A stretch of DNA of 64,000 nt from Pseudacidovorax intermedius (GTDB taxonomy: Bacteria > Pseudomonadota > Gammaproteobacteria > Burkholderiales > Burkholderiaceae_C): the NCBI RefSeq assembly GCF_001476815.1, contig NZ_LDSL01000064.1, positions 1 to 64,000 of the forward strand, given 5' to 3'. Positions within the stretch are counted from its first letter, which is position 1. Each line of letters starts with the position of its first letter. Shown here piece by piece: positions 8,465 to 19,621 of the stretch. A program made the translations under genes and the position numbers. The notes under the pieces are model-generated. The model did no database searches and was not told the DNA's origin. It saw only the letters and a list, made by a program, of their open reading frames with translations.

Positions 8465-11116
8465 ATGACATCGTTCGCCAAGGAAACCCTGCCCATCAGC
8501 CTCGAAGAGGAGATGCGGCGCAGCTACCTCGACTACGCCATGAGCGTGATCGTGGGCCGCGCCCTGCCCGATGCGCGGGACGGCCTCAAGCCGGTGCACC
8601 GGCGCGTGCTGTTCGCCATGCACGAACTCAACAACGACTGGAACCGGCCTTACAAGAAGTCGGCCCGTATCGTCGGCGACGTCATCGGCAAGTACCACCC
8701 GCACGGCGACCAGTCGGTGTACGACACCATCGTGCGGCTGGCGCAGGATTTCTCCATGCGCCACATGCTGGTGGACGGCCAGGGCAATTTCGGGTCGGTG
8801 GACGGCGACAGCGCGGCGGCGATGCGATATACCGAAATTCGGCTCGCCAAAATCGCCCATGAAATGCTGGCGGATATCGACAAGGAAACCGTCGATTTCG
8901 GCCCCAATTACGACGGCAGCGAAAAAGAGCCGCTGGTCCTGCCCAGCCGCCTGCCCAACCTGCTGGTCAATGGCTCCGGCGGCATTGCGGTGGGCATGGC
9001 CACCAACATTCCGCCCCACAACCTGAACGAGGTCGTGGACGCCTGCCTGCACCTGCTGCGCCATCCCGACGCCAGCATCGACGACCTGATGGAGATCGTG
9101 CCGGCGCCGGACTTCCCCACCGCCGGCATCATCTACGGCATCAACGGCGTCAAGGAAGGCTACCGCACCGGCCGCGGCAAGGTGGTGATGCGGGCCAAGT
9201 GCCATTTCGAGGACATCGACCGCGGGCAGCGCCAGGCGATCATCGTCGACGAGTTGCCTTATCAGGTGAACAAGAAGACGCTGCAGGAGCGCATGGCCGA
9301 ACTGGTGCACGAGAAGAAGCTCGAGGGCATCAGCCACATCCAGGACGAGTCCGACAAGTCCGGCATGCGGCTGGTGATCGAGCTCAAGCGCGGCGAAGTG
9401 CCGGAGGTGGTGCTCAACAACCTCTACAAGCAGACGCAGCTGCAGGACACCTTCGGCATCAACATGGTGGCGCTGGTCGACGGCCAGCCCAAGCTGTGCA
9501 ACCTGAAGGACCTGGTGCAGGTCTTCCTGCAGCACCGCCGCGAGGTGGTGACGCGGCGCACGGTGTTCAATCTGCGCAAGGCGCGCGAGCGCGGCCACGT
9601 GCTCGAGGGCCTGGCGGTGGCGCTGGCCAACATCGACGAATTCATCCGCATCATCCGCGAGTCGCCCACGCCGCCGGTGGCCAAGGCCGAGCTGATGACG
9701 CGCTCGTGGGACAGCAAGCTGGTGCGCGAGATGCTCACCCGCGCCCGCGCCGACGGCGGCACGATCAACGCCGACGACTACCGCCCCGAAGGGCTGGAGC
9801 GCATCTACGGCCTGATGGGCGACGGCCTCTATCGCCTGTCCGAGACGCAGGCGCAGGAAATCCTCCAGATGCGCCTGCAGCGCCTGACGGGCCTGGAGCA
9901 GGACAAGATCGTCGCCGAGTACAAGGAAGTGATGGCCGAGATCGACGACCTGCTCGACATCCTGGCCAAGCCCGAGCGCGTGTCGGTCATCATCGGCGAG
10001 GAACTCGGCGCGCTGCGGCACGAATTCGGCCAGACCAAGCTCGGCGCGCGCCGCAGCGAGATCGAATACAGCGCGCAGGACCTGTCCACCGAAGACCTGA
10101 TCACGCCCACCGACATGGTGGTGACGCTGTCGCACAGCGGCTACATCAAGAGCCAGCCACTGTCCGAGTACCGGGCGCAGAAGCGCGGCGGCCGCGGCAA
10201 GCAGGCCGCCGCCACCAAGGAAGACGACTGGATCGACCAGCTCTTCATCGCCAACACGCACGACTACATCCTGTGCTTCTCCAACCGCGGCCGCCTGTAC
10301 TGGCTCAAGGTGTGGGAAGTGCCGTCGGGCTCGCGCAATTCGCGCGGCCGGCCGATCGTGAACATGTTCCCGCTGGCCGAGGGCGAGAAGATCACCGTGG
10401 TGCTGGCCCTGACGGGCGAGACGCGCAACTTCCCGTCCGACCGCTACATCTTCATGGCCACGTCGATGGGCACGGTCAAGAAGACGGCGCTCGACGAATT
10501 CAGCAACCCGCGCAAGGCCGGCATCATCGCCGTCGACCTGGATGACGGCGACTACCTGATCGGCGCGGCCCTCACCGACGGCAAGCACGACGTCATGCTG
10601 TTCTCCGACGGCGGCAAGGCCGTGCGCTTCGACGAGAACGACGTGCGCCCCATGGGCCGCAATGCCCGCGGCGTGCGCGGCATGATGCTGGAAGAAGGCC
10701 AGGGCGTGATCGCCATGCTGGTGGCCGAGGACGAGACGCAGAGCGTGCTCACCGCCACCGAGAACGGCTACGGCAAGCGCACCAGCATCACCGAGTACAC
10801 CCGCCACGGCCGGGGAACCAAAGGCATGATCGCGATTCAACAGAGCGAGCGCAACGGCAAGGTCGTCGCCGCCACGCTGGTGCACGTCGAGGACGAGATC
10901 ATGCTGATCACGGACAAGGGCGTGCTGGTACGGACACGCGTATCAGAAATCCGCGAACTCGGCCGGGCCACCCAAGGTGTCACGCTCATCAATCTCGACG
11001 AGGGGGCGCAGCTCAGCGGGCTGCAACGCATCGTCGAGAACGATGCCAATGCAGCCGTCGAGGCAGAGGAAACCGACGACGGCGCCAACCCATCCCAGGA
11101 GAACCCCAATGAATAA
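8465..11116 (+). CDS. gyrA: DNA gyrase subunit A
   Basis: 883-residue GyrA, the DNA-breaking subunit of gyrase that introduces negative supercoils with GyrB. The catalytic tyrosine is Tyr122 in [11 protein letters not shown], and the numbering matches E. coli exactly from the N-terminus. The quinolone-determining segment reads [10 protein letters not shown]: Asp87 is conserved, but position 83, Ser in E. coli, is Gln. The C-terminal wrapping domain has a GyrA box, [10 protein letters not shown]. The frame is open far upstream (to 7802), but [21 protein letters not shown] is the conserved start, so ATG 8465 is used. The 3' end overlaps the next gene by 8 bases. Confidence 0.97.
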   Translation: MTSFAKETLPISLEEEMRRSYLDYAMSVIVGRALPDARDGLKPVHRRVLFAMHELNNDWNRPYKKSARIVGDVIGKYHPHGDQSVYDTIVRLAQDFSMRHMLVDGQGNFGSVDGDSAAAMRYTEIRLAKIAHEMLADIDKETVDFGPNYDGSEKEPLVLPSRLPNLLVNGSGGIAVGMATNIPPHNLNEVVDACLHLLRHPDASIDDLMEIVPAPDFPTAGIIYGINGVKEGYRTGRGKVVMRAKCHFEDIDRGQRQAIIVDELPYQVNKKTLQERMAELVHEKKLEGISHIQDESDKSGMRLVIELKRGEVPEVVLNNLYKQTQLQDTFGINMVALVDGQPKLCNLKDLVQVFLQHRREVVTRRTVFNLRKARERGHVLEGLAVALANIDEFIRIIRESPTPPVAKAELMTRSWDSKLVREMLTRARADGGTINADDYRPEGLERIYGLMGDGLYRLSETQAQEILQMRLQRLTGLEQDKIVAEYKEVMAEIDDLLDILAKPERVSVIIGEELGALRHEFGQTKLGARRSEIEYSAQDLSTEDLITPTDMVVTLSHSGYIKSQPLSEYRAQKRGGRGKQAAATKEDDWIDQLFIANTHDYILCFSNRGRLYWLKVWEVPSGSRNSRGRPIVNMFPLAEGEKITVVLALTGETRNFPSDRYIFMATSMGTVKKTALDEFSNPRKAGIIAVDLDDGDYLIGAALTDGKHDVMLFSDGGKAVRFDENDVRPMGRNARGVRGMMLEEGQGVIAMLVAEDETQSVLTATENGYGKRTSITEYTRHGRGTKGMIAIQQSERNGKVVAATLVHVEDEIMLITDKGVLVRTRVSEIRELGRATQGVTLINLDEGAQLSGLQRIVENDANAAVEAEETDDGANPSQENPNE

Positions 11117-11711
11117 ACACTTCAAGACCGCGCTGATCGGCGCCACGCTCGCTGCCGCAGCCTCCGGCGCCTGGGCTCAGGACAAAGCCGCCCTCATCAA
11201 GCAATTCATCGAGCTGCAGCGCCCCGGCGTCGAGGCCCTGGCCCGCGGCCTGGTGGAAGAAGCCAGCCTGCCCATCGCCCGTGCCGGCGCCGGCTACCTG
11301 CAGACGCAGGTGCCCGAGGCCAAGCGCGAGGCCGCCGGCAAGGCGGCCGATGTCGAACTCAAGAAGTACTTCGACGAGACCTACCCGCTGGTGCGCGACA
11401 AGGCCGTACAGCTGGCGCCCAGCGCGCTGACGCCGGTGCTGGAGCAGAACTTCAGCGAAGACGAACTGCGCCAGCTCGTGGCCTGGATCAGCTCGCCGGT
11501 GAGCAAGAAGTACCAGGAAATCAACCCGCAGCTGCAGAACGCCCTGACCGAGAAGGTGGTGGCCGAGACCCGCGCCGCCGTCGAACCCAAGCTGCGCGCG
11601 CTGGACACCAACGTGGCCAAGGCCCTGGGCGCGCCGACCGATGGCGCCGCCAAGAGCGGCAACGGCGGCAGCGGCGCAAGCGCCGCGCCCAAGGCGCCCG
11701 CCAAGAAGTAA
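11109..11711 (+). CDS. DUF2059 domain-containing exported protein
   Basis: 200-residue protein with a Sec signal peptide ([20 protein letters not shown], cleaved after AWA). The mature helical domain matches the DUF2059 pattern, with [20 protein letters not shown] and [21 protein letters not shown] as its conserved core. A low-complexity Gly/Ser/Ala/Pro tail ends in APKAPAKK. Function is unknown; the protein should be periplasmic. The start codon lies inside the last codons of gyrA (8-base overlap), so it is translationally coupled to gyrA. The frame extends upstream, but only ATG 11109 gives the signal peptide. Placement between gyrA and serC appears typical of this bacterial group. Confidence 0.85.
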   Translation: MNKHFKTALIGATLAAAASGAWAQDKAALIKQFIELQRPGVEALARGLVEEASLPIARAGAGYLQTQVPEAKREAAGKAADVELKKYFDETYPLVRDKAVQLAPSALTPVLEQNFSEDELRQLVAWISSPVSKKYQEINPQLQNALTEKVVAETRAAVEPKLRALDTNVAKALGAPTDGAAKSGNGGSGASAAPKAPAKK

Positions 11712-11774
11712 ACCGCCCCCGACGGCCGGGCCGACGCGCCCGGCCGCGCCCTCCGCCCGTTCCGTGATCGTTGC

Positions 11775-12896
11775 ATGACCACCTCCGCCGTCCGCCGCCC
11801 CTACAACTTCTCGGCCGGACCGGCCGCCATGCCGGAGGCGGTGCTCTCACGTGCCGCTGCCGAGATGCTCGACTGGCACGGCAGCGGCATGGGCGTGATG
11901 GAGATGAGCCACCGCGGCAAGGAATTTGGCGAAATCATCGGCCAGGCCGAGTCGGATTTCCGCCAGCTGATGGCCGTGCCGTCCAATTTCCGCATCCTGT
12001 TCATGCAGGGTGGCGGGCTGGGCGAGAACGCCATCGTGCCGCTGAACCTGTCGCGCGGCGGCACGGTCGACTTCGTGGTCACGGGCAGTTGGAGCACCAA
12101 GTCGCTCAAGGAAGCCGGCCGCTATTGCAAGGCGCGGGCGGCCACCAGCAATGCGGAAGGCGGCCATGTGGCGATTCCGGATCCGCAAGGCTGGTCGCTG
12201 AGCCCCGATGCGGCCTACGTCCACCTGTGCTCCAACGAGACCATCAACGGCATCGAATTCCAGGAACTGCCCGACCTGAAGGCACTGGGCAGCGATGCGC
12301 CGCTGGTCATCGACTTCTCGTCGCACGTCGCCTCGCGCGCCGTCGACTGGAACCGCGTCGGCCTGGCCTTCGGCGGCGCGCAAAAGAACCTGGGGCCGGC
12401 CGGCCTGACGCTGGTGGTGGTGCGCGAGGACCTGCTGGACCGCGCGCTGCCCATCTGCCCGAGCGCCTTCAGCTACAAGCTCGTGGCCGAGAACGACTCC
12501 ATGTACAACACGCCCCCCACCTGGGGCATCTACATGGCCGGCCTGACCTTCCAGTGGCTGCGCGAGCAGCGCGAAGGCGAGCTCACCGGCGTGGCCGCCA
12601 TGGAGGCGCGCAACATCGCCAAGGCGAAGCTGCTGTACGACTTCATCGACGGCTCGGCCTTCTACGAGAGCCGGGTCGACCCGTCCTGCCGTTCGCGGAT
12701 GAACGTACCCTTCCTGCTGGCCGACGAGTCGCGCAACGAGGCCTTCCTCGCCGGCGCCCGGCAGGCCGGCCTGCTGCAGCTCAAGGGTCACAAGTCGGTC
12801 GGCGGCATGCGGGCCAGCATCTACAACGCCATGCCGCTGGAAGGCGTGCAGGCGCTGGTGGCCTACATGCGAGAATTCGAGCGTCTGCATGCCTGA
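11775..12896 (+). CDS. serC: Phosphoserine aminotransferase
   Basis: 373-residue class V aminotransferase that transfers an amino group from glutamate to 3-phosphohydroxypyruvate in serine synthesis, and also acts in pyridoxal phosphate synthesis. The N-terminal [15 protein letters not shown] is diagnostic. The PLP-binding lysine is Lys204 in [12 protein letters not shown]. Further SerC signatures are [10 protein letters not shown] and [14 protein letters not shown] near the end. Length is normal (E. coli 362). It heads the run serC-pheA-tyrA-aroA::cmk, a conserved amino-acid biosynthesis block, and sits 63 bases after the DUF2059 gene. Confidence 0.96.
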   Translation: MTTSAVRRPYNFSAGPAAMPEAVLSRAAAEMLDWHGSGMGVMEMSHRGKEFGEIIGQAESDFRQLMAVPSNFRILFMQGGGLGENAIVPLNLSRGGTVDFVVTGSWSTKSLKEAGRYCKARAATSNAEGGHVAIPDPQGWSLSPDAAYVHLCSNETINGIEFQELPDLKALGSDAPLVIDFSSHVASRAVDWNRVGLAFGGAQKNLGPAGLTLVVVREDLLDRALPICPSAFSYKLVAENDSMYNTPPTWGIYMAGLTFQWLREQREGELTGVAAMEARNIAKAKLLYDFIDGSAFYESRVDPSCRSRMNVPFLLADESRNEAFLAGARQAGLLQLKGHKSVGGMRASIYNAMPLEGVQALVAYMREFERLHA

Positions 12897-12917
12897 TCAC
12901 GGGCATGAATCCGCCCG

Positions 12918-14042
12918 ATGACCGCATCCCCATCCCCCTCGTCTTCTGCCTCGCCCGCCTCCAGCGACAACCTGGCGCCCCTGCGTGAGCGCATCGACGC
13001 GCTGGACGCCCAACTGCTCGACCTGCTGAACCAGCGCGCCCACGTCGCCGAGCTGGTCGGCGAGGTCAAGAAGCGCGAGGGCACGCCCTACTTCCGTCCC
13101 GACCGCGTCGCGCAGGTGATCGAGAAGGTCAAGCGCAACAACCCCGGCCCGCTCAAGGGCGCGCACGTCGAGGCCATCTGGCGCGAGATCATGTCCGCCT
13201 GCCTGGCGCTGGAGTCGCCCCAGCGCGTGGCGGTGCTGGGCCCCGAAGGCACCTTCTGCGAGCAGGCCGCCGTCGAGTATTTCGGCGGCGCGGCCGACCT
13301 GGTGTACTGCGCCACCTTCGACGAGGTCTTCCACGCCACGGCCGCGGGCAGCGCCCAGTACGGCGTCGTGGGCGTGGAGAACTCCACCGAGGGCGCCGTC
13401 GCCCGTTCGCTCGACCTGTTCCTGCATTCGCCGGCGCACGTGGTCGGCCAGGTGAGCCTGCTGGTGCGCCACAACCTGCTGTGCAGCCGCAATACGCTCG
13501 ACGACATCGAAGTGGTGATGGCCCATCCGCAGGCGCTGGCGCAGTGCCATGGCTGGCTGTCCAAGCACCTGCCCAAGGCCGAACGCCGCGCCGTCTCCAG
13601 CAATGCCGAAGGCGCGCGGCTGGCGGCCACCAATCCCGCCTGGGCGGGCATCGCCAGCGAGCGCGCCGCCACCCAGTTCGGCCTGCACATCGTGGCGCAT
13701 GCGATCCAGGACGATCCCTACAACCGCACCCGCTTCGCCGTCATCTGCCTGCCGCACACGCTGGCCATGCCGCCGGCCTCGGGCCGGGACATGACCAGCC
13801 TGGTGGTGTCGGTGCCCAACAGGCCGGGCGCGGTACACGACCTGCTGGTGCCGCTGAAGACGCACAAGGTCTCGATGACCCGTTTCGAGTCGCGGCCGGC
13901 ACGCACCGGTCAGTGGGACTACTACTTCTACATCGACCTCGACGGCCATCCCGAGCAGCCCCACGTGGCGGCGGCGCTGGCCGAGCTGCGCGAGCTCTGC
14001 GCCTTCTTCAAGATCATCGGCGCCTACCCGGTCAAGGCTTGA
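12918..14042 (+). CDS. pheA: Bifunctional chorismate mutase / prephenate dehydratase (P-protein)
   Basis: 374-residue fusion enzyme for phenylalanine synthesis. An N-terminal AroQ chorismate mutase domain (about 18-105: LRERIDALDAQLLDLLNQR) is followed by a prephenate dehydratase domain (about 107-285), which contains the essential TRF motif in NRTRFAVI and GVVGVENSTEG. A C-terminal ACT domain (about 296-372) has ESRPARTGQWDYYFY and is the expected site of phenylalanine feedback inhibition. The Ser/Pro-rich first 15 residues are probably disordered. It starts 21 bases after serC. A 164-base palindromic element separates it from tyrA. Confidence 0.95.
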   Translation: MTASPSPSSSASPASSDNLAPLRERIDALDAQLLDLLNQRAHVAELVGEVKKREGTPYFRPDRVAQVIEKVKRNNPGPLKGAHVEAIWREIMSACLALESPQRVAVLGPEGTFCEQAAVEYFGGAADLVYCATFDEVFHATAAGSAQYGVVGVENSTEGAVARSLDLFLHSPAHVVGQVSLLVRHNLLCSRNTLDDIEVVMAHPQALAQCHGWLSKHLPKAERRAVSSNAEGARLAATNPAWAGIASERAATQFGLHIVAHAIQDDPYNRTRFAVICLPHTLAMPPASGRDMTSLVVSVPNRPGAVHDLLVPLKTHKVSMTRFESRPARTGQWDYYFYIDLDGHPEQPHVAAALAELRELCAFFKIIGAYPVKA

Positions 14043-14202
14043 GAAGGTGTGAACGAACCCGCCATGCCCGCTCGTCCTGCCAAAACACGCCCACTCTGCG
14101 TTGCAAATGCTCGCCATAGCCAGAGCTATGGCTGCGCTTTGCGCCTGGATTGGCCGCGTTTTCGCAGCCCGCTCGGCCACGCCGGATTCATTCACACCTT
14201 CT
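14042..14202. repeat. Nested palindromic intergenic element (REP/MITE-like)
   Basis: The whole pheA-tyrA gap is one imperfect inverted repeat. The outer arms are AGAAGGTGTGAA (14042-14053) and TTCACACCTTCT (14191-14202), exact reverse complements. The arms continue as diverged complementary sequence towards a perfect central hairpin, GCCATAGC (14113-14120) and GCTATGGC (14125-14132), with a four-base loop. I recall similar palindromes between genes in Comamonadaceae genomes, but cannot verify copy number here. It contains no reading frame of note. It may be a mobile palindrome (MITE/REP type) and could also attenuate or process the pheA-tyrA transcript. Confidence 0.7.
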
Positions 14203-14215
14203 GAGAGGGTCCGGC

Positions 14216-15085
14216 ATGTTCCAGCAACTCGGCCTGATCGGCTGCGGCCTCATCGGCGGCTCCTTTGCGCTGGCGTTGCGCCAGGCGGGGCTGGTGCGCC
14301 GGGTGGTGGGCTACAGCAAGTCGCCCTCCACCACCGAACGGGCCCGTCAACTGGGCGTCATCGACGCCGAGGCGCCCTCCGCGCTGCAGGCCGTCGCGGG
14401 TGCGGACCTGGTACTGCTCGCGGTGCCGGTGGCGGCGACCGAATCCACGCTGCGGGCCATCCGACTGGGCCTGGGCGAGGACGCGCTGGTGATGGACGTG
14501 GGCTCAACCAAGGCCGATGTGGTCGCCGCCGGCCATCGCGCCTTGCAGCAGCAGGCGGCCAACTTCGTGCCCGCCCATCCCATCGCCGGCAAGGAGGTGG
14601 CGGGCGTGGAGCATGCCGACGGCGCCCTCTTCGTCGACCGGCACGTCATCCTCACCCCGACCGAGCGCTCGCGTGCCGCGCACGTGCAGCGCGCCATCGA
14701 GGTGTGGAGCCGCATCGGCGCGCGCGTGCAGACCATGACGGCGCCCGCGCACGATGCCGCCCTGGCCGCCGTGAGCCACCTGCCCCACCTGCTGGCCTTC
14801 GCCTTCATGCAAGCGCTGAACGGCCAGGACGAGGGCGCGCGCTTCCTCGAACTGGCGGGGCCGGGCTTCCGTGATTTCTCCCGCATCGCCGCCGGCGACC
14901 CCACCATCTGGCGCGACATCCTGCTGGCCAACCGCGAGCAGGTGCTGCACCAGTCGCAGGCCTTCCGCGAGGCCTTGCAGCGCTTCGAAGCGCAGATCGC
15001 CGACGGCGATGCCGCGGGCCTGGCCGATGCCATCGGCGCGGCCAGCCGGGCGCGCGCCGCGTTGAAACCCGCCCTCAGCGGCTGA
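14216..15085 (+). CDS. tyrA: Prephenate dehydrogenase
   Basis: 289-residue NAD(P)-dependent dehydrogenase of tyrosine synthesis. The Rossmann motif [10 protein letters not shown] is at the N-terminus, and the catalytic histidine motif HPIAGKE follows at about residues 119-125. The C-terminal helical dimerisation domain contains [11 protein letters not shown] and [16 protein letters not shown]. There is no fused chorismate mutase, unlike E. coli TyrA. The frame is open upstream into the palindromic element, but [11 protein letters not shown] is the conserved N-terminus and is preceded by a GAGAGGG ribosome-binding site at 14203-14209. In Burkholderia a hisC-type aminotransferase gene usually lies between pheA and tyrA; it is absent here. 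Confidence 0.94.
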   Translation: MFQQLGLIGCGLIGGSFALALRQAGLVRRVVGYSKSPSTTERARQLGVIDAEAPSALQAVAGADLVLLAVPVAATESTLRAIRLGLGEDALVMDVGSTKADVVAAGHRALQQQAANFVPAHPIAGKEVAGVEHADGALFVDRHVILTPTERSRAAHVQRAIEVWSRIGARVQTMTAPAHDAALAAVSHLPHLLAFAFMQALNGQDEGARFLELAGPGFRDFSRIAAGDPTIWRDILLANREQVLHQSQAFREALQRFEAQIADGDAAGLADAIGAASRARAALKPALSG

Positions 15086-15093
15086 CCCGTGCG

Positions 15094-15113
15094 GGCGCGC
15101 CGGCCGGCGCGCC
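15094..15113. other. Perfect 20-base palindrome after tyrA
   Basis: GGCGCGCCGG and its reverse complement form a perfect palindrome 9 bases after the tyrA stop, in the 100-base gap before aroA. No T-run follows, so it is only a possible terminator or pause hairpin. Confidence 0.35.
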
Positions 15114-15185
15114 TCCTCACCGGCCGCCGGCCTTGCAGAATCTGCCCACGCCATCGGGCGCCTTTCATTCCCTGCCTTCCTGCCC

Positions 15186-17195
15186 ATGTACGCCACCGAG
15201 TTCCTCGACCTTCCCGCATTGGCCGGTGCCGCCGGCACCGTGCGCCTGCCGGGCTCCAAGAGCATCTCCAACCGCGTGCTGCTGCTGGCGGCGCTGGCGA
15301 GCGGCACGACCGACATCCACGACCTGCTCGATTCGGACGACACCCGCGTGATGCTGGAGGCGCTGGCCCAGCTCGGCTGCACCATTGCCCGCGACGGCGC
15401 GGTGCTGCGCATCGAGGGCCTGGGCGGGCAGGTGAAGCAGCGGCAGGCCGACCTGTTCCTGGGCAATGCCGGCACGGCGATGCGGCCGCTGACGGCGGCG
15501 CTGGCGCTGCTGGGTGGCGACTTCCAGCTGCGCGGCGTGCCGCGCATGCACGAGCGGCCGATCGGCGATCTGGTCGACGCGCTGGTGCAGCTGGGCTGCC
15601 CCATCGACTACCTGGGCAATCCCGGCTATCCGCCGCTGCGCATCCGGCCGGCCCAGAGATCGGCACTGCAGCTGGACGCGCCGATCCGCGTGCGCGGCGA
15701 CGTGTCGAGCCAGTTCCTCACCGCCCTGCTGCTGGCCCTGCCGCTGGCCGCCGGAAGCCGCGACGTGGTGATCGAGGTGGTGGGCGAGCTGATCTCCAAG
15801 CCCTACATCGAGATCACGCTCAACCTGCTCGCCCGCTTCGGCATCCAGGTGCAGCGCGAGGAATGGCGGCGCTTCACCATCCCGCAGGGCAGCCGCTACG
15901 TCACGCCCGGACGCATCCACGTCGAGGCGGATGCCTCCTCGGCCAGCTACTTCATCGGCCTGGGCGCGCTCGCGGCGCCGCTGCCGGGGGGCAACGGCAT
16001 CCGCATCGAAGGCGTGGGCGCCGACTCGATTCAGGGCGACATCCGCTTCATCGACGCCGCCCGGCAGATGGGCGCGCAGGTGGACAGCGGCCCCAACTGG
16101 CTGGCGGTGCGCCGCGGCGTCTGGCCGCTCCAGGCCATCGACCTGGACTGCAACGCGATTCCCGACGCCGCCATGACGCTGGCCGTGATGGCGCTGTATG
16201 CCGACGGCCCCTGCCGGCTGCGCAACATCGCCAGCTGGCGCGTGAAGGAAACCGACCGCATCGACGCCATGGCGGCAGAACTGCGCAAGCTGGGCGCCAC
16301 CGTGGAATCGGGCCCGGACTTCATCGTCGTGCACCCGCTGCCCGCGGGTCACTGGAAGGCCGCGGCCATCCACACCTACGACGACCACCGCGTGGCCATG
16401 TGCTTCTCGCTGGCCGCCTTCAATCCCGACCACCGGCCGGTGCGCATCCTCGACCCGAAGTGCGTGGCCAAGACCTTCCCCGACTATTTCGAGACCCTGT
16501 TCTCGGTGGTCGCGGCGGACGACGTGCCGGTGCTCTGCATCGACGGGCCCACCGCCTCGGGCAAGGGCACGCTCGCGGCCGAACTGGCGCTGCGCCTGGG
16601 CTACCACTACCTGGACTCGGGCACGCTGTACCGCGTGGCCGGTCTCGCGACGCGGCGCGCCGGCCTGGAGCCGGAACCCGCCCACGAGGCCGCCATCGCC
16701 GCCCTCGCCCGCGCGCTGCCGCTGCGCTTCGACGCCGGCCGCGTGCTGCTGGCCGACGAGGACGTGACCGATGCGATCCGCACCGAGGCGGCCGGCATGG
16801 ATGCCTCGCGCGTGTCGGCCCTGCCCGGCGTGCGTGCGGCGCTCACTGAACTGCAGCACGGATTTCGCCGCCTGCCGGGGCTGGTGGCGGACGGCCGCGA
16901 CATGGGCACGGTGATCTTTCCCGACGCGCCGCTGAAGGTCTACCTCACGGCCAGCGCCGAGCACCGCGCCGAGCGCCGGCATAAGCAATTGATTTCCAAA
17001 GGAATTCCAGCTATACTCGCCGACCTTCGCGCGGACCTGGAAGCGCGCGACGCCCGCGATTCGAACCGTAGCGTCGCCCCGCTCAAACCCGCGCAGGACG
17101 CCCGCCTCCTGGACAACTCCTTCCTCAGCATCGATCAGTCGGTCGAGCAGGTGCTGGACTGGTGGCGGCAGGTGCAGCCCTTCGAGACGCATTGA
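15186..17195 (+). CDS. aroA-cmk: Fused EPSP synthase / cytidylate kinase
   Basis: 669-residue two-enzyme fusion with no stop between the halves. Residues about 1-440 are 5-enolpyruvylshikimate-3-phosphate synthase (AroA, shikimate pathway): [19 protein letters not shown] at the N-terminus, [15 protein letters not shown] in the middle and [15 protein letters not shown] near residue 400. Residues about 446-665 are CMP/dCMP kinase (Cmk): the P-loop GPTASGKGT at about 453, then YLDSGTLYR and [15 protein letters not shown]. The join is [17 protein letters not shown]. AroA and Cmk are adjacent in many proteobacteria, and this fusion is known in related families. Their reactions are unrelated, so the fusion probably reflects genetic neighbourhood. 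rpsA follows, as is usual after cmk. Confidence 0.95.
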   Translation: MYATEFLDLPALAGAAGTVRLPGSKSISNRVLLLAALASGTTDIHDLLDSDDTRVMLEALAQLGCTIARDGAVLRIEGLGGQVKQRQADLFLGNAGTAMRPLTAALALLGGDFQLRGVPRMHERPIGDLVDALVQLGCPIDYLGNPGYPPLRIRPAQRSALQLDAPIRVRGDVSSQFLTALLLALPLAAGSRDVVIEVVGELISKPYIEITLNLLARFGIQVQREEWRRFTIPQGSRYVTPGRIHVEADASSASYFIGLGALAAPLPGGNGIRIEGVGADSIQGDIRFIDAARQMGAQVDSGPNWLAVRRGVWPLQAIDLDCNAIPDAAMTLAVMALYADGPCRLRNIASWRVKETDRIDAMAAELRKLGATVESGPDFIVVHPLPAGHWKAAAIHTYDDHRVAMCFSLAAFNPDHRPVRILDPKCVAKTFPDYFETLFSVVAADDVPVLCIDGPTASGKGTLAAELALRLGYHYLDSGTLYRVAGLATRRAGLEPEPAHEAAIAALARALPLRFDAGRVLLADEDVTDAIRTEAAGMDASRVSALPGVRAALTELQHGFRRLPGLVADGRDMGTVIFPDAPLKVYLTASAEHRAERRHKQLISKGIPAILADLRADLEARDARDSNRSVAPLKPAQDARLLDNSFLSIDQSVEQVLDWWRQVQPFETH

Positions 17196-17414
17196 CACAT
17201 CGTCGAAGCCGTCGTTGGGCTCGGCGCCCCGGCCCTGCCGGGCGCGCCCTTCGCTCCAGCCAAGCTCCCCTCGCGCGTCAGCGCACCGGCCTGCTGGTTG
17301 TTCAACCTCAACCCCCGGGCTTCACCGCCCACACCACCGGTTCCAGTCATAGAAACAGCCGCACGCGATGTTGCATGGGCGGCTGGAAACCTGGAGAGAC
17401 CGGAAGGAAACTCA

Positions 17415-19100
17415 ATGTCCGAATCTTTTGCCGCCCTCTTTGAAGAGTCTCTGAAGCGTTCCGAAATGCGCGCGGGCGAAGTGATCACCGCCGAGGTGGT
17501 CCGCGTCGAGCACAACCACGTCGTGGTCAATGCCGGCCTGAAGTCCGAAGCCTACGTGCCGATCGACGAATTCAAGAACGACAAGGGCGAACTCGAAGTC
17601 CAGGCCGGCGACTTCGTCTCCGTGGCCATCGGCTCCGTCGAGAACGGCTACGGCGACACCATCCTCTCGCGCGACACGGCCAAGCGTCTGGCTTCGTGGC
17701 TGGCGCTCGAGAAGGCCCTGGAATCCGGTGAATTCGTCACCGGCACGACCAGCGGCAAGGTCAAGGGCGGCCTCACGGTGCTGGTCAACGGCATCCGCGC
17801 CTTCCTGCCGGGCTCGCTGATCGACACCCGTCCGATCAAAGACCTGACTCCCTTCGAAAACAAGACGATGGAGTTCAAGGTCATCAAGCTCGACCGCAAG
17901 CGCAACAACGTCGTGCTGTCGCGCCGTGCCGTGGTCGAAGCCTCGATGGGCGAAGAGCGCGCCAAGCTGATGGAGACGCTGAAGGAAGGCGCCATCGTCC
18001 GCGGCGTGGTCAAGAACATCACCGAATACGGTGCCTTCGTCGACCTCGGCGGCATCGACGGCCTGCTGCACATCACCGACATGGCCTGGCGCCGTGTCCG
18101 CCACCCGAGCGAAGTGGTGCAGGCCGGCCAGGAAATCACCGCCAAGATCCTCAAGTTCGACACCGAGAAGAACCGCGTCTCGCTGGGCCTCAAGCAGATG
18201 GGCGACGACCCGTGGCTGGGCGTGTCGCGCCGCTACCCGCAAGGCACGCGCCTGTTCGGCAAGGTCACGAACATCGCCGACTACGGCGCGTTCGTCGAAC
18301 TCGAGCCGGGCATCGAAGGCCTGGTGCACGTGTCCGAGATGGACTGGACCAACAAGAACGTGGCCCCCAACAAGATCGTCTCCATGGGCGACGAAGTGGA
18401 AGTCATGGTCCTGGAGATCGACGAGGACAAGCGCCGCATCAGCCTGGGCATGAAGCAGTGCAAGGCCAACCCGTGGCAGGAATTCGCGCAGAACACCAAG
18501 CGCGGCGACCGCGTTAAGGGCCCGATCAAGTCGATCACCGACTTCGGCGTGTTCGTGGGCCTGGCTGCCGGCATCGACGGCCTGGTGCACCTGTCCGACC
18601 TGTCGTGGAACGAAGCCGGCGAAACCGCCGTGCGCAACTACAAGAAGGGCCAGGAAGTCGAGGCCCTCGTGCTGGCCGTCGACGTGGACCGCGAGCGCAT
18701 CAGCCTGGGCATCAAGCAGCTGGACGGCGACCCGTTCTCGACGTTCACCTCGGTGAACGACAAGGGCCAAATCGTGACCGGCAAGGTCAAGACCGTGGAT
18801 CCGCGTGGCGCCGAGATCGACCTGGGCAACGACGTGATCGGCTACCTGCGCGCTTCTGAAATCTCCCGCGACCGCGTGGAAGATGCCCGCAACGTGCTCA
18901 AGGAAGGCGACGAAGTCACGGCCGTGGTGGTGAACGTGGATCGCAAGACCCGCAACATCCAGCTGTCGGTCAAGCAGAAGGACATGGTCGACGAGCAAGG
19001 CGCCATGGCCAATCTGAACCAGCAGTCGGCCCGCGAGAACGCCGGCACCACCAGCCTGGGCGCCCTGCTGCGCGCCAAGCTGGACGGCAGCGACAAGTAA
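17415..19100 (+). CDS. rpsA: 30S ribosomal protein S1
   Basis: 561-residue S1 protein with six S1 RNA-binding repeats, the full complement (E. coli 557). Repeats are recognisable by phrases such as [37 protein letters not shown] and [20 protein letters not shown]1 binds mRNA and helps the 30S subunit start translation. The start [18 protein letters not shown] at 17415 is conserved and has GGAAGGA upstream. A 219-base leader separates it from aroA::cmk, which is long for this compact region and consistent with a separate promoter and S1 autoregulation; I see no decisive motif in the leader. Confidence 0.97.
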   Translation: MSESFAALFEESLKRSEMRAGEVITAEVVRVEHNHVVVNAGLKSEAYVPIDEFKNDKGELEVQAGDFVSVAIGSVENGYGDTILSRDTAKRLASWLALEKALESGEFVTGTTSGKVKGGLTVLVNGIRAFLPGSLIDTRPIKDLTPFENKTMEFKVIKLDRKRNNVVLSRRAVVEASMGEERAKLMETLKEGAIVRGVVKNITEYGAFVDLGGIDGLLHITDMAWRRVRHPSEVVQAGQEITAKILKFDTEKNRVSLGLKQMGDDPWLGVSRRYPQGTRLFGKVTNIADYGAFVELEPGIEGLVHVSEMDWTNKNVAPNKIVSMGDEVEVMVLEIDEDKRRISLGMKQCKANPWQEFAQNTKRGDRVKGPIKSITDFGVFVGLAAGIDGLVHLSDLSWNEAGETAVRNYKKGQEVEALVLAVDVDRERISLGIKQLDGDPFSTFTSVNDKGQIVTGKVKTVDPRGAEIDLGNDVIGYLRASEISRDRVEDARNVLKEGDEVTAVVVNVDRKTRNIQLSVKQKDMVDEQGAMANLNQQSARENAGTTSLGALLRAKLDGSDK

Positions 19101-19160
19101 TCGACCCGAAAAGCGGCTGGCCGCGGGCCCTCACCGGTCCCGGCCTGCCGCGTGCCAGCA

Positions 19161-19451
19161 ATGACACGTTCCGATCTGGTCGAAGAACTCGCCGCCCGCT
19201 TTGCGCAGCTGACGCACCGCGACGCCGAGCAGGCCGTCAAGACCATTCTCGACGCCATGAGCGACGCGCTGGTGCGTGGGCATCGCATCGAGATCCGCGG
19301 TTTCGGCAGCTTCTCGGTGAGCCGGCGCCCGCCCCGCATCGGCCGCAACCCGCGGTCGGGCGAGAGCGTGCAGATCCCCGAGAAGCGCGTGCCGCACTTC
19401 AAGCCGGGCAAGGCCCTGCGCGAAGCCGTGGACCGCTCGAGCGAGGCATGA
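19161..19451 (+). CDS. ihfB: Integration host factor subunit beta
   Basis: 96-residue HU/IHF-family DNA-bending protein. [14 protein letters not shown] at the N-terminus, the beta-arm region [22 protein letters not shown] and the C-terminal [13 protein letters not shown] are typical of IHF-beta. It pairs with IHF-alpha, which is not in this window, to bend DNA sharply at specific sites. An upstream GTG at 19152 is in frame, but ATG 19161 gives the conserved N-terminus. It lies 60 bases after rpsA, an order shared with many gamma- and betaproteobacteria. Confidence 0.95.
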   Translation: MTRSDLVEELAARFAQLTHRDAEQAVKTILDAMSDALVRGHRIEIRGFGSFSVSRRPPRIGRNPRSGESVQIPEKRVPHFKPGKALREAVDRSSEA

Positions 19452-19621
19452 GCGCCATCCACCCGGGCCGGGGTCCTCATCGGAGCCGGGCCGGCCGGGT
19501 GCCTACGTAGAATCGTCCCGCCCAACGGGACCCGCATGAAAAGAATCCGTTCCAACGCCTGTCGCACCGCGTGGTCACAGCCCCTCCAGTGGGGCGCACG
19601 TCACCTTGGGGCGGCCCGGCG

